From: Phenylobacterium hankyongense
GTDB taxonomy: Bacteria > Pseudomonadota > Alphaproteobacteria > Caulobacterales > Caulobacteraceae
NCBI RefSeq assembly: GCF_003254505.1
Contig: NZ_QFYP01000001.1
Span: 1-64,000, forward strand
Reading direction: 5' to 3'
DNA: 64,000 nt
Shown: one piece after another, positions 36,886 to 45,577 of the stretch
Numbering within the stretch: the stretch's first letter is position 1
Layout: every line of letters starts with the position of its first letter
Translations under genes and position numbers: made by a program
Notes under the pieces: model-generated
Told to the model about the DNA's origin: nothing
What the model saw: only the letters and a program-made list of their open reading frames with translations
The model's database searches: none

Positions 36886-37968
36886 TTAAGGGTCGCGCCG
36901 CGCACCGCCAGCGTCAAGCGCGCCGATGAGCCGGGTCGCCGCCTCGGCCGCGGCGGCCTGGCTGGCAGGGTCCGACGGGTCGAGCTCGATGCGGCCCAGC
37001 GTCGGACGGCCGGCCTTGCGGCGCGCGCGGTCGTAGGCCGGATCGTAGTGCAGTTCGACCAGCGCTTCGGCGAGTTCCGCGAAGGCCCCGGCGTCGGCCA
37101 GGGCCCGCCAGTTCTCCAGGCGCTTGCGGCTGGGATAGACGGGGAGCTGACCGAACGCCGTCTCCAGGGCCGCGCGGTCGCCGACGATGTCGCCATAGGC
37201 GGCCACCAGATAGCGGGCGCGCGCCGGCCGCGCGGCGGCGAGCTCGATGTGCGGCGCTTCGGCCAACCGCTTCCACAGCGCCGGCGGCACCATGCGGTCG
37301 CCGATCTTGCTGCTCTCGGCCTCCGCCACCACGACGCGCGCCGGATCGAGGCCGTCGAGGGCCGCGAGCAACCGGCTCTCGAACAGCTTCTGGCTGGGCT
37401 GGGCGCGACCGAGCCCGCCGAACAGCGAGCCCCGGTGCTCCGCCAGGCCTTCGAGGTCGAGGACCTGCAGGCCGCCCGCGCCGAGCCGCTGGAGGATCTC
37501 GGTCTTGCCGGCCCCGGTGTGGCCGTCGAGCAGCACGAAGCGCAGGGCGAGCTCGCCGTCGTAGAGCCGCGCCGTCACCTGCCGCCGATAGGTGCGGTAG
37601 CCGCCGCTCAGCACCGTCGTGCGCCAGCCCACCTGCGACAGGATGGTGGCCATGGCGTTGGACCGCATGCCGCCGCGCCAGCAGTAGACCAGGGGCGCGA
37701 ACGACCCGTCGCGATCGGCCAGCGCCCCTTGCAGGTGCCGGGCGACGTTGCGCGCCACCAGGGCCGCGCCCACCCGCCGGGCCTTGAAGCGCGATTCCCG
37801 GACGTAGATCGTCCCCACCTCGGCCCGCTCGGCGTCGTCCAGCACCGGCAGGTTGACCGCGCCGGGCACGTGGTCCTCGGCGAACTCGCCGGGGCTGCGC
37901 ACGTCGATGATCATGTCATGGCGCGCCAGGGCGGCGGCGCTCACGTCTTCGGTGAGCTGCAAGGTCAT
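36886..37968 (-). CDS. selU: tRNA 2-selenouridine synthase
   Basis: Uses selenophosphate to replace sulfur by selenium in wobble uridine (mnm5s2U) of tRNAs. A rhodanese domain with active Cys C96 in LVYCWRGGMRSNA is followed by a P-loop domain (GHTGAGKT, 149-156), 360 residues in all. I prefer the ATG at complement 37966-37968: a TATAGC box on the minus strand (37975-37980) would start transcription almost at that codon. A start six codons further up would lie over that box. It is divergent from selD, 46 bases away. Confidence 0.92.
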   Translation of the reverse strand: MTLQLTEDVSAAALARHDMIIDVRSPGEFAEDHVPGAVNLPVLDDAERAEVGTIYVRESRFKARRVGAALVARNVARHLQGALADRDGSFAPLVYCWRGGMRSNAMATILSQVGWRTTVLSGGYRTYRRQVTARLYDGELALRFVLLDGHTGAGKTEILQRLGAGGLQVLDLEGLAEHRGSLFGGLGRAQPSQKLFESRLLAALDGLDPARVVVAEAESSKIGDRMVPPALWKRLAEAPHIELAAARPARARYLVAAYGDIVGDRAALETAFGQLPVYPSRKRLENWRALADAGAFAELAEALVELHYDPAYDRARRKAGRPTLGRIELDPSDPASQAAAAEAATRLIGALDAGGARRDP

Positions 37969-38014
37969 CGCGGTGCTATACCGCATCGCCGCTAAAACAC
38001 CCCTGGAGAGCTCA

Positions 38015-39058
38015 ATGCCCGACGCCGTGCGCCTCACCTCCCTCGCCCATGGCGGCGGCTGCGGCTGCAAGCTGGCGCCGGCGGTGCTGCGCGACATCAT
38101 GAGCCGGATGCCGGCGGCGGCCGCGTTCTCCGACCTGATGGTGGGGACCGAGACCTCCGACGACGCCGCGGTCTGGCGGCTGAACGACAGCCAGGCGCTG
38201 ATCGCCACCACCGACTTCTTCATGCCGGTGGTCGACGACCCCTTCGAGTTCGGACGGATCGCGGCGACCAACGCCCTGTCCGACGTCTATGCCATGGGCG
38301 GCGCGCCGATCCTGGCGCTGGCCATCGTCGGCATGCCGGTGGCCCAGCTCTCCCCCGACACCATCGGCGCGATCCTGGCAGGCGGCGCCTCGGTCTGCGC
38401 CGCGGCGGGGATCCCGGTGGCCGGCGGCCACTCCATCGACAGCGTCGAGCCGATCTACGGCCTGGTGGCGCTGGGGCTGGTGCATCCCGACAAGGTGCTG
38501 AAGAACAGCCGCGCACGCGCCGGCGACGTGCTGATCCTCACCAAGGCGCTGGGCGTCGGCGTGCTCAGCGCCGCGTTCAAGCAGGAACGGCTCGACCCGG
38601 CCGGCTATGCGGCGCTGATCGCCTCGACCACCCAGCTCAACGTGGTCGGCCGCGAGCTGCCGGACATCGACGGCGTCCATGCGGTCACCGACGTCACCGG
38701 TTTCGGCCTGCTGGGCCACACGCTCGAGATGTGCCGCGGCGCGGGCCTGACGGCGGAGATCAGGATCGAGGCCGCCGCCCTGCTGCCCGGCGTCGAGGCC
38801 CTGGCCCGCGCCGGGGTGCGCACCGGCGCCTCGACCCGCAACTGGGCCAGCTACGGCGAGGCGGTCGGCGCGCCGGCCGACCTTCCCGACTGGCGCCGCG
38901 ACCTGCTCACCGACCCCCAGACCAGCGGCGGCCTGCTGATCGCGGTCGCCCAGGACCAGGCCGACGAGGTGCTGGCGCTGGCGCGGCGCCGCGGCTTCGA
39001 CCACGCCCGCGTCGTCGGACGGCTGGTCGACGGCGCGCCGGAAGTGCGTCTGGTCTGA
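38015..39058 (+). CDS. selD: Selenide, water dikinase (selenophosphate synthetase)
   Basis: Makes selenophosphate from selenide and ATP; 347 residues. The Gly-rich active loop HGGGCGCK carries catalytic C16 and K19 (E. coli C17 and K20); Cys, not selenocysteine. PurM-like domains follow (DDAAVW, TTDFFMPVVDDPFEFGRIAATNALSDVYAMGG; VTDVTGFGLLGH). GGAGAG precedes the ATG. Together with divergent selU it supplies selenium for tRNA modification. No selA, selB or selC is seen in the window. Confidence 0.95.
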   Translation: MPDAVRLTSLAHGGGCGCKLAPAVLRDIMSRMPAAAAFSDLMVGTETSDDAAVWRLNDSQALIATTDFFMPVVDDPFEFGRIAATNALSDVYAMGGAPILALAIVGMPVAQLSPDTIGAILAGGASVCAAAGIPVAGGHSIDSVEPIYGLVALGLVHPDKVLKNSRARAGDVLILTKALGVGVLSAAFKQERLDPAGYAALIASTTQLNVVGRELPDIDGVHAVTDVTGFGLLGHTLEMCRGAGLTAEIRIEAAALLPGVEALARAGVRTGASTRNWASYGEAVGAPADLPDWRRDLLTDPQTSGGLLIAVAQDQADEVLALARRRGFDHARVVGRLVDGAPEVRLV

Positions 39059-39070
39059 CCCAAAGGAAAA

Positions 39071-39093
39071 GGGGCGGCCCGCCGGGCCGCCCC
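39071..39093. terminator. Bidirectional terminator
   Basis: A perfect 10-bp stem GGGGCGGCCC / GGGCCGCCCC with a 3-base loop. It is followed by TTTTCC on the minus strand and by TTGAGGCTTTCT on the plus strand. It lies between the convergent selD and aldolase genes. Confidence 0.8.
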
Positions 39094-39120
39094 TTGAGGC
39101 TTTCTCGATCGCTCGCCGGC

Positions 39121-40230
39121 TTAGACCGGCATTTTCCGCTTGGTGAATTCGCGGCCGATGATGGCGACGTCTTCGCCGCCGCCGCCCGCTGCGACCACCA
39201 TGGTGCCGTCCTTGATCTGCTGGATGACGTGGTTGTGGCCCGGCTCGACTTCGGCGGCGTTGAGGAACATGACCTTGTTGGTCTTGCACTGCGCCAGCAC
39301 CCGGCCGCGCACGGCTTCCATGTTGGGGAGCGCCGAGACGTCCTCGATCACCTTGCCGCTGGCGTCACGGACCACCGGGTGGCCGGAGAGGCCGCCGTCT
39401 TCAACCCCGTGATAGCCGTTGAGCCACAGGTTGTGGTCGCCCGGGCCCCATTCCGCCATCGCCAGGCCGGGGATGGCCAGGGTCTGGGCGACGGTCTTGT
39501 CGGCGTAGGTGTCCTCGATCTTCACGCCGAACATGATCTCGCCCCGGGGGTTCAGCGGCCACAGGTCGGCGATGTGCTGATAGGTGCCGCCCGAGACGCC
39601 CCAGATGTCCGCCGCGTAGCTGGCGCTGTTGCCGCGGATGCCCTGCATCTTGACCTTCGGCGTGTTGGGGAAGTCCTGGAACGGATAGCGCGAGCCCATG
39701 TGCATGTAGGTCTCGATCGCCTTGGGATCGCGGGCGTGGCAGATGTGGATGCCCATGACGCCGGTGCAGAGGATCTGCTCGATCACCCAGGTGTTGGCCC
39801 GCGCATAGGCTTCGTCCAGGCCGATCACCGGCGGGCAGACGAACACCGTCGGCAGCCGGTGGCCTGAACGGGTGCCGCCGCCGTCCTTGAGGCCGCGCAT
39901 GAACTCGCGCAGCTCCTTCAGGTCGAAGCAGCCATGCTCCATCTCGTAGTTGATCGCGTCCGCCCAGGTCTTGCACATCTTCTTGCCCTGTTCGTACGGA
40001 TCGACGCCCGGGCCGACGCCGGCGCCGGTGTAGTAGATGGGCTGGCCGTCCTCCCACAGCTCGATGCACTTGTTCAGGCGCCGCGGCTTGTAGTTCAGGT
40101 CGACGGAGGACGGCTGCTTGCCGGAGTTGATCGGGCGGCTGCCGCGCGATTGCGCCATCGCCTGGGTCGCTGCGACGCCCGCGCCGAGCACGGCGCCGGC
40201 CAGCAGGAAGTCCCTTTTCTTGATGTCCAT
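39121..40230 (-). CDS. Exported HpcH/HpaI-family aldolase-like protein
   Basis: A 369-residue protein of the HpcH/HpaI (phosphoenolpyruvate/pyruvate-type) lyase family by its segments YYTGAGVGPG, EHGCFDLKELREFMRGL, GVMGIHICHARDPKAIE and EIMFGVKIEDTYA. It begins with a Tat-like signal: DIKKRDFLLAGAVLGAG, with KR in place of RR, and a cleavage-type AMAQ. Export of an aldolase is unusual. AAGGAAAC precedes the ATG. Upstream lies an intrinsic terminator (40258-40289) and a 20-codon ORF (40301-40363), suggesting attenuation. The substrate is unknown. Confidence 0.8.
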   Translation of the reverse strand: MDIKKRDFLLAGAVLGAGVAATQAMAQSRGSRPINSGKQPSSVDLNYKPRRLNKCIELWEDGQPIYYTGAGVGPGVDPYEQGKKMCKTWADAINYEMEHGCFDLKELREFMRGLKDGGGTRSGHRLPTVFVCPPVIGLDEAYARANTWVIEQILCTGVMGIHICHARDPKAIETYMHMGSRYPFQDFPNTPKVKMQGIRGNSASYAADIWGVSGGTYQHIADLWPLNPRGEIMFGVKIEDTYADKTVAQTLAIPGLAMAEWGPGDHNLWLNGYHGVEDGGLSGHPVVRDASGKVIEDVSALPNMEAVRGRVLAQCKTNKVMFLNAAEVEPGHNHVIQQIKDGTMVVAAGGGGEDVAIIGREFTKRKMPV

Positions 40231-40257
40231 GACGTTTCCTTGTTTCCCCTAGAGATG

Positions 40258-40289
40258 AAAAAGGCCCGTCCGGTTGATCCCGGCGGGCC
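40258..40289 (-). terminator. Intrinsic terminator (possible attenuator) in the aldolase leader
   Basis: On the minus strand a stem of ten pairs (GGCCCG plus CCGG, with one bulged base) closes a 6-base loop and is followed by TTTTT (40258-40262). It lies between the stop of the 20-codon ORF and the aldolase start, 27 bases before that start codon. A terminator upstream of the gene it precedes implies read-through control or a separate short transcript. Confidence 0.7.
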
Positions 40290-40300
40290 ATTGAAGGTCG

Positions 40301-40363
40301 TTAGGTCTCCGGCAGGAGCAGGACGCCGGCGCAGTCGAGCGCAGTGATGAGCCATTTCTGCAT
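40301..40363 (-). CDS. Possible 20-residue leader peptide
   Basis: ATG...TAA encoding MQKWLITALDCAGVLLLPET, with GGGGGA 6 bases upstream. It ends 11 bases before a terminator hairpin that precedes the aldolase gene. There is no run of one regulatory amino acid, so classical amino-acid attenuation is not evident; four Leu and one Trp are present. The start codon sits inside the palindrome CTGCATGCAG. A decayed look-alike is at 40540-40560. It could be coincidental. Confidence 0.35.
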   Translation of the reverse strand: MQKWLITALDCAGVLLLPET

Positions 40364-40442
40364 GCAGTCCCCCAGCTTCAGGCGGCGCGTTTCGACCCAG
40401 AGGCGTGAGGAGGATCGGTCGATCCCTGGCCACGCTCGATCA

Positions 40443-40450
40443 TGTATACA
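40443..40450. promoter_or_regulatory. Possible GntR (FadR-subfamily) operator TGTATACA
   Basis: Palindrome TGTATACA within TTGTATACAT (minus strand), which resembles operators of FCD-type GntR regulators. The minus strand here also reads as an extended -10 (TGTTGTATACAT), so the site would block a promoter reading towards the leader ORF and aldolase gene. No GntR gene is in the window. Confidence 0.4.
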
Positions 40451-40564
40451 ACATTGTTCGGAGAAATGCATTCCCCAACGTCGAGGGGGCGAATCCTCCG
40501 CCCGTCGGCGGGGCAAAGCGCCGTCGGGCCCGCCACGAGCCTCAATTCTGTATGCAATCGAAAC

Positions 40565-40583
40565 GCAGGGCCGGATGCCCTGC
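40565..40583 (-). terminator. Weak hairpin after glpK
   Basis: A 7-bp perfect stem GCAGGGC / GCCCTGC with a 5-base loop lies about 10 bases after the glpK stop on the minus strand. It is followed by GTTTCGATT, a poor T-tract. Confidence 0.4.
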
Positions 40584-40592
40584 CCGGCGCGC

Positions 40593-42089
40593 CTACTCGG
40601 CGCGCACCCGCGCCACGGCGTCGAGCCAGCGCGCGTAGGCCGCCTCGCGGCGATGAGCGTCCATCTTCGTCTGGAATCGCTCGGTGCCGGGACGCGAGGC
40701 CGCAGCCTCCTCCACGTCGCGGTAGACGCCGGCCCCGACGCCGGCGAACAGGGCCGCGCCCAGCGCCGTGGTCTCCTGGTAGGTCGCCCGGCAGACCGAG
40801 ATGCCGGTCAGGTCGGACAGCCGCTGGCTGAACCAGGCGCTGCGCGACATGCCGCCGTCGATCCGCATCTCCACCCCGTTGTGGAAGGCGTCCGGCGCAT
40901 CGGCGCGCATGGCTTCGAGCAGGTCGCGGGTCTGCAGGGCGCTGGCGTCAAACGCCGCCTGGGCGATCTCGGGCAGCCCGGCGTCGCGGGTCAGGCCGAA
41001 CACCGCGCCGCGGGCGCCGGCGTCCCACCAGGGGGCGCCGAGGCCGGTGAAGGCCGGCACCAGCACCACCCCGTGGTCAGCGCGGGCGCTGGCCGCCAGC
41101 TGCTCGGCGCCGGTCGGCCCGCCGCCGACCTTCAGCCCCTCGTTCAGCCACTGGACGGCGGCGCCGGCGATGAAGATCGCGCCTTCCAGCGCATAGGTGG
41201 TTCGCCCGCCGACCCGCGCCGCCACCGTGGTCAGCAGCCGCGAGCGCGAGGGCGCCGGGGTCTCGCCGGTGTTCAGCAGCATGAAGCAGCCGGTGCCGTA
41301 GGTGGCCTTCATCTCGCCGGGGCGGATACAGCCCTGCCCCATCAGCGCCGCCTGCTGGTCGCCGGCCACGCCGCAGATCGGCACGGCGCGGCCGAGCAGC
41401 GCCGGCTCCGTCTCGCCGAACGCGCCGGCGCAGTCGCGGACCTCCGGCATCAGCCCCAGCGGGACCCGCAGCATCTCGCCCATCTCCGCCGACCAGGCCT
41501 GGGCGCGGATGTCGAACAGCAGGGTGCGCGAGGCGTTGGTGGCGTCGGTGGCGTGCACGCGCCCGCCGGTCAGCTTCCAGATCACCCAGCTGTCGATGGT
41601 GCCGGCCAGGAGCTCGCCGGCCTCGGCCCGGGCGCGGGCGCCGTCGACCCGGTCCAGCAGCCAGGCGATCTTGGCGCCGGAGAAATAGGGGTCCAGCAGC
41701 AGGCCGGTGATCTCGGTCACCCGCGCCTCGTGGCCCTCTCCGCGCAGGCGCTCGCAGGCGTCGGCCGTGCGGCGGTCCTGCCAGACGATGGCGCGGTGGA
41801 TGGGCTTGCCGGTGGCCCTGTCCCAGACCACCACCGTCTCGCGCTGGTTGGTGATGCCGATGGCCGCGACGTCGTCGATCCCGCGCGCCGCCTTCTGCAC
41901 GGCCTCGCGCAGCACCGCGACGCAGGCTTCGAAGATCTCGTCGGCGTCGTGCTCCACCCAGCCGTCGGCCGGGTAGAACTGCTGCAGCGGCCGGCCGGCC
42001 TCCGCCAGCGCCTGGCCCTTGGCGTCGAACAGGATGGCCCGTGTGCTGGTGGTCCCCTGGTCCAACGCCAGGATCAGCGGCTCGGCCAT
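40593..42089 (-). CDS. glpK: Glycerol kinase
   Basis: Phosphorylates glycerol to sn-glycerol-3-phosphate; 498 residues, full length for FGGY-family GlpK. The ATPase motifs are ILALDQGTTSTRAILFD (N-terminus), TNQRETVVVWDRATGKPIHRAIVWQDRRT, AGDQQAALMGQGC, KATYGTGCFMLLNTGE and the C-terminal DGGMSRSAWFSQ. The ATG at complement 42087-42089 has GAGGGGGG 5 bases upstream; an earlier in-frame start adds 24 non-conserved residues. No glpF or glpD is adjacent. Confidence 0.96.
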   Translation of the reverse strand: MAEPLILALDQGTTSTRAILFDAKGQALAEAGRPLQQFYPADGWVEHDADEIFEACVAVLREAVQKAARGIDDVAAIGITNQRETVVVWDRATGKPIHRAIVWQDRRTADACERLRGEGHEARVTEITGLLLDPYFSGAKIAWLLDRVDGARARAEAGELLAGTIDSWVIWKLTGGRVHATDATNASRTLLFDIRAQAWSAEMGEMLRVPLGLMPEVRDCAGAFGETEPALLGRAVPICGVAGDQQAALMGQGCIRPGEMKATYGTGCFMLLNTGETPAPSRSRLLTTVAARVGGRTTYALEGAIFIAGAAVQWLNEGLKVGGGPTGAEQLAASARADHGVVLVPAFTGLGAPWWDAGARGAVFGLTRDAGLPEIAQAAFDASALQTRDLLEAMRADAPDAFHNGVEMRIDGGMSRSAWFSQRLSDLTGISVCRATYQETTALGAALFAGVGAGVYRDVEEAAASRPGTERFQTKMDAHRREAAYARWLDAVARVRAE

Positions 42090-42218
42090 TCTCGCCCCCC
42101 TCTTTGACCTCTGACCTGTCCGTGCCCGGACATGGTCTACGGCCCTTAAACATGTTTTCACACGGACCTTGCAGACTGCTTAGGGCTTCGTTCGGACTAG
42201 GGAAATGGGGGATCCGGC

Positions 42219-43340
42219 TTGAGCCTCGCCGCGAGCAGCGACAGCCTTCTGGACCTCGCCAAGCGGCGGACGCCCGCCGACCGCGAGCGCCTGCTGCTGG
42301 CCATCGTCGACCTGTGCGACGCCGGCGAAGCCGCGCCGGCCCACGAGGTCGCCGCCGTGCAGGACCTGTTGTCCTCCATCTTCATGCAGCTGGTGGTCGA
42401 GGCGGAGCGCGACATCCGCCGCCGCCTGGCCGAGAAGCTGGCCGCCGCCGACTGGGCCCCGCCGGCCCTGGTCAACGTGCTGGCCCTCGATGAGATCGAG
42501 ATCGCCCGGCCGATCATCGCCGCCAGTCCCGTGCTCAAGGAGCACAACCTCGTCCGCCTGCTGGTCGAGGCCACCATCGAGCACCAGATCGAGGTCGCCC
42601 GCCGGCCGAACCTCGGCGGCGTCGTGGTCGCCGCCATCCTGCGCCAGGCCGAACCGGCCGTGCTGACGGCGCTGGCCGGCAATCCGACCGCCGAGCTTAC
42701 CGACGCCGACATGCGCCAGCTGGTGGCCGCGGCCCGCCGCGTGGCGGCGCTGCGCCTGCCGCTGTCGCGCCATCCGAAACTGACCTCCGACCTGGCGATG
42801 CAGCTCTACGTCTGGGTCGGTCAGGCGGTTCGCCACGCGCTGGCCGAGCGCTTCCGTCTCGACAGCCCAGCCCTTGAGAAGGCGCTGGCCGAGTCCCTGC
42901 GCGAGGCGCATGGCGCCGTGGCCACCGACTCCGAGGGCGTGGTGATCATCGCCCGGGACGGCGAGCGCGAGGAGATGGAGCGGCGGCTGATCGACAAGCT
43001 GCACGACGCCGGCCAGCTGCGCCCGGGCTACCTCCTGCGCGCCCTGCGCGAGGGGCGCCTGACCCTGTTCGCCACCGCGCTCGCCCGCCTCGGCCGCTTC
43101 GACACATCGCACGTGCGCCGCGCGCTGGATTCCGACCGGCCCGAACTGCTGGCCCTGGCCTGCGCCGCCGTCGGCATCGACCGCAGCGTCTTCCCGACCA
43201 TCCTGCAATCCGTGCGTGAGCTGAACGCCGGTCGCCCCTCCGGCGGCGCAGAGGGCGCCCGCAGGGCCGCCGGCGCCTTCGGACCGGTCTCGCCGCTGGT
43301 GGCCGGCGCGGCCTTCCGCCAGGCGGCCGGCGCCGCCTGA
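42219..43340 (+). CDS. DUF2336-domain protein (first copy)
   Basis: A 373-residue, almost wholly helical protein with HEAT-like repeats ([24 protein letters not shown]..., [17 protein letters not shown]). It matches DUF2336 proteins that are abundant in Caulobacterales and Rhizobiales and of unknown function. The start is a TTG preceded by GGGGGA; no better start is in frame. It is followed 46 bases later by nadK. A second DUF2336 gene lies at 45578-46726 on the other strand. Confidence 0.85.
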   Translation: MSLAASSDSLLDLAKRRTPADRERLLLAIVDLCDAGEAAPAHEVAAVQDLLSSIFMQLVVEAERDIRRRLAEKLAAADWAPPALVNVLALDEIEIARPIIAASPVLKEHNLVRLLVEATIEHQIEVARRPNLGGVVVAAILRQAEPAVLTALAGNPTAELTDADMRQLVAAARRVAALRLPLSRHPKLTSDLAMQLYVWVGQAVRHALAERFRLDSPALEKALAESLREAHGAVATDSEGVVIIARDGEREEMERRLIDKLHDAGQLRPGYLLRALREGRLTLFATALARLGRFDTSHVRRALDSDRPELLALACAAVGIDRSVFPTILQSVRELNAGRPSGGAEGARRAAGAFGPVSPLVAGAAFRQAAGAA

Positions 43341-43386
43341 AGGCGGGTTTGACAAGCCGCCGCGCTTGCCCGCTTTTGACGCGCCC

Positions 43387-44169
43387 ATGTCCCAGCTTGA
43401 GCCCATCGCGACGCGCATCGCCTTCGTCGCCAGCGACCGCCCCGAGGCGCTGGAGGCGCGCGAGCGCCTGGCCGCCCGCTATGGCGACGCGCCGGAGGGG
43501 CAGGCGCAGGTCATCGTCGCGCTCGGCGGCGACGGCTTCATGCTCGAGACCCTGCACCGGCAGATCGAGACCGGCGCGCCGATCTACGGCATGAACCGCG
43601 GCTCGGTCGGCTTCCTGATGAACGAGTACAGCGAGGACGACCTGCTGGAGCGGATCGCCGCCGCCGAACGCGCCGTCATCCATCCGCTGCAGATGACCGC
43701 CGTCGACGTCCACGGCTTCATGCACAAGGCGCGCGCCATCAACGAGGTCTCGCTGCTGCGCCAGACGCGGCAGACCGCCAAGCTGCGCATCTCGATCGAC
43801 AGCAAGGTGCGGCTGAGCGAGCTCTCCTGCGACGGCGCCCTGGTGGCGACGCCCGCCGGGTCGACCGCCTACAACCTCTCGGCCCACGGACCGATCATTC
43901 CCCTGGACGCCCGGGTCCTGGCGCTGACCCCGATCAGCGCCTTCCGCCCCCGCCGCTGGCGCGGTGCGCTGCTGGCGCACACGGCCCGGGTGACCTTCGA
44001 GATCCTCGAAGCCGACAAGCGGCCGGTCAGCGCCGTGGCCGACAATTTCGAGGTTCGCGACGTGCTGGAGGTGCATGTCGCCGAGGACCGCGACATCGCC
44101 CTGCGGATGCTGTTCGACGCCGGCCGCAGTCTCGAAGAACGCGTTCTGGCAGAGCAATTTTCCGCATAG
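43387..44169 (+). CDS. nadK: NAD kinase
   Basis: Makes NADP from NAD and ATP (or polyphosphate); 260 residues, the typical alphaproteobacterial length. The family motif GGDG is at residues 47-50 ([12 protein letters not shown]), with [21 protein letters not shown] and the conserved [23 protein letters not shown] took the ATG at 43387 over a TTG seven codons earlier because nothing upstream is conserved. Confidence 0.95.
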   Translation: MSQLEPIATRIAFVASDRPEALEARERLAARYGDAPEGQAQVIVALGGDGFMLETLHRQIETGAPIYGMNRGSVGFLMNEYSEDDLLERIAAAERAVIHPLQMTAVDVHGFMHKARAINEVSLLRQTRQTAKLRISIDSKVRLSELSCDGALVATPAGSTAYNLSAHGPIIPLDARVLALTPISAFRPRRWRGALLAHTARVTFEILEADKRPVSAVADNFEVRDVLEVHVAEDRDIALRMLFDAGRSLEERVLAEQFSA

Positions 44170-44245
44170 ATACCGGGAGTTGCAACTCTCACGCCTTGTT
44201 AACGGCTGGCCTTTACCTTCGCCTTAAGAGGCAGGAGGCCCCTTC

Positions 44246-44734
44246 GTGAGCCAGCAGAATTCCGGTCAGATGATCCAGGTGCCGAACACCCTTCGCCTGA
44301 AGGTTGGCGGCTCGGGCCGTATGGGCGCCATCGATCCCGCAGCCATCGCCAAGGCCGAGGCGGCGCTGAAGAGCCTGTCCGGCAACTTCGCCCAATGGCT
44401 GCAGGACGAGATCACCAAGCTCGAGGCCGCGCGCCAGCAGGTCCGCGCCGACGGCATGACGCAGGAGACCATGGAGTCCCTGTACCTTCGCAGCCATGAC
44501 CTCAAGGGCCTGGGCACCACCTATGGCTTCCCGCTGATCACCCGCATCGCCGGCTCCCTGTGCCGGCTGATCGACGAGAAGGAAAAGCGCACCAGCGCGC
44601 CGATGCCGCTGGTCGACGCCCACATCGACGCCATCAAGGCCGCCGTCCGCGACGACATCAAGGACGTCGACCATCCGATCGGCAAGGTGCTGGTCCAGGA
44701 ACTGGAAGCCCGGGTCGCCGAAACCGGCGCCTGA
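44246..44734 (+). CDS. Histidine-phosphotransfer (HPt) domain protein
   Basis: A 162-residue soluble protein. A basic N-terminal tail is followed by a four-helix HPt domain with the phospho-accepting His H84 in LRSHDLKGLGTTYGF. It would relay phosphate between a hybrid kinase and response regulators. The GTG start has GCAGGAGG 5 bases upstream. It lies 76 bases after nadK; its stop is 4 bases from the end of the convergent NUDIX gene. A possible partner is the hybrid kinase at 58016-60439, but it is not linked. Confidence 0.88.
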   Translation: MSQQNSGQMIQVPNTLRLKVGGSGRMGAIDPAAIAKAEAALKSLSGNFAQWLQDEITKLEAARQQVRADGMTQETMESLYLRSHDLKGLGTTYGFPLITRIAGSLCRLIDEKEKRTSAPMPLVDAHIDAIKAAVRDDIKDVDHPIGKVLVQELEARVAETGA

Positions 44735-44738
44735 GGCC

Positions 44739-45524
44739 TCACATCACGTTTTCCAGCGGCTCCTCGACCACGCCGTAGCCGGCGTCGGGCGGCAGCACCA
44801 GCACGCGCCCGCGCTCGCGCGCCTGGACTTGCGGCTGGACGGTGACCAGCGTCCGGGCGGCGGCCCGCGCCACGGCGTCGTCAGCGCCTGAGGCCTCCGC
44901 CAGCAGTTGCAGGTTCATGCGGGTCGGGAAGATCACCTTGCGCTCGCCGGCCGCGGCCAGCCGCAGCGCCTCCCGCGGCTCGACCCACTCCGCATCCACG
45001 GTCTCACGGCCGTCGCAGGCCGCCAACTGGTCGTCGGGCGCCACCACCGCATAGAACCAGGTGTCGAAGCGCTTCGGCGTCAGCGGCGGCGTGATCCAGC
45101 GGGCGAACACCGTCAGCGCGTCCAGCTCCAGCTGCGCGTCGAGGTCGCGCACCACGTCCAGGAAGTGGGTCTCGCCGCGGTCGACGGCGGCCCGGACCTC
45201 CATCGGACAGGCCTCGCCGCCGATCGGCGCGCCGTTGCGCCGCCGGGCCAGCAGGATGCCCGCCTCTTCGAACACCTCGCGGATGGCGGCGATGCGCAGG
45301 GCCCGCTGGTCGCCGTCGAACGTCTCCCAGCCCAGCACGTGCTCGGCCCAGGCGGGGTCGTGGTCGCCGGCGTGGGTCTTGCCGCCCGGGAACACCAGGG
45401 CGCCGGACGCGAAGTCGATCTGATGATGGCGCTTGACCATCAGCACCTCGAAGGCGGGGTCATCGCGCAGCAGCAGGATGGTGGCGGCCGGCTTGATGTC
45501 GGCGGAGGCTGGGACGTCGCTCAT
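44739..45524 (-). CDS. NUDIX hydrolase
   Basis: A 261-residue pyrophosphohydrolase. The NUDIX box is split by an insertion: FPGGKTHAGDHDPAW, then about 20 residues, then ALRIAAIREVFEEAGILLA, holding the metal-binding REVFEEAG. Large NUDIX proteins with this layout (NUDT19/COG0494 type) act on CoA or nucleotide diphosphate compounds; the substrate is unknown. It is downstream of the second DUF2336 gene on the same strand, gap 53 bases. Confidence 0.88.
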   Translation of the reverse strand: MSDVPASADIKPAATILLLRDDPAFEVLMVKRHHQIDFASGALVFPGGKTHAGDHDPAWAEHVLGWETFDGDQRALRIAAIREVFEEAGILLARRRNGAPIGGEACPMEVRAAVDRGETHFLDVVRDLDAQLELDALTVFARWITPPLTPKRFDTWFYAVVAPDDQLAACDGRETVDAEWVEPREALRLAAAGERKVIFPTRMNLQLLAEASGADDAVARAAARTLVTVQPQVQARERGRVLVLPPDAGYGVVEEPLENVM

Positions 45525-45577
45525 GCCGCCAGCAAGTCAGGTCGGCGCGGTTCGTTCAACCCGCGCGTTGGCGCGCG

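Noticed and set aside
42148-42157. Palindrome AAACATGTTT between glpK and the DUF2336 gene
   Set aside because: Short and unsupported by a promoter or repeat copy; may be chance in an AT-richer patch.
44177-44188. Perfect palindrome GAGTTGCAACTC after nadK
   Set aside because: No T-tract, no loop for a terminator and no second copy seen; too little to call a regulatory site.
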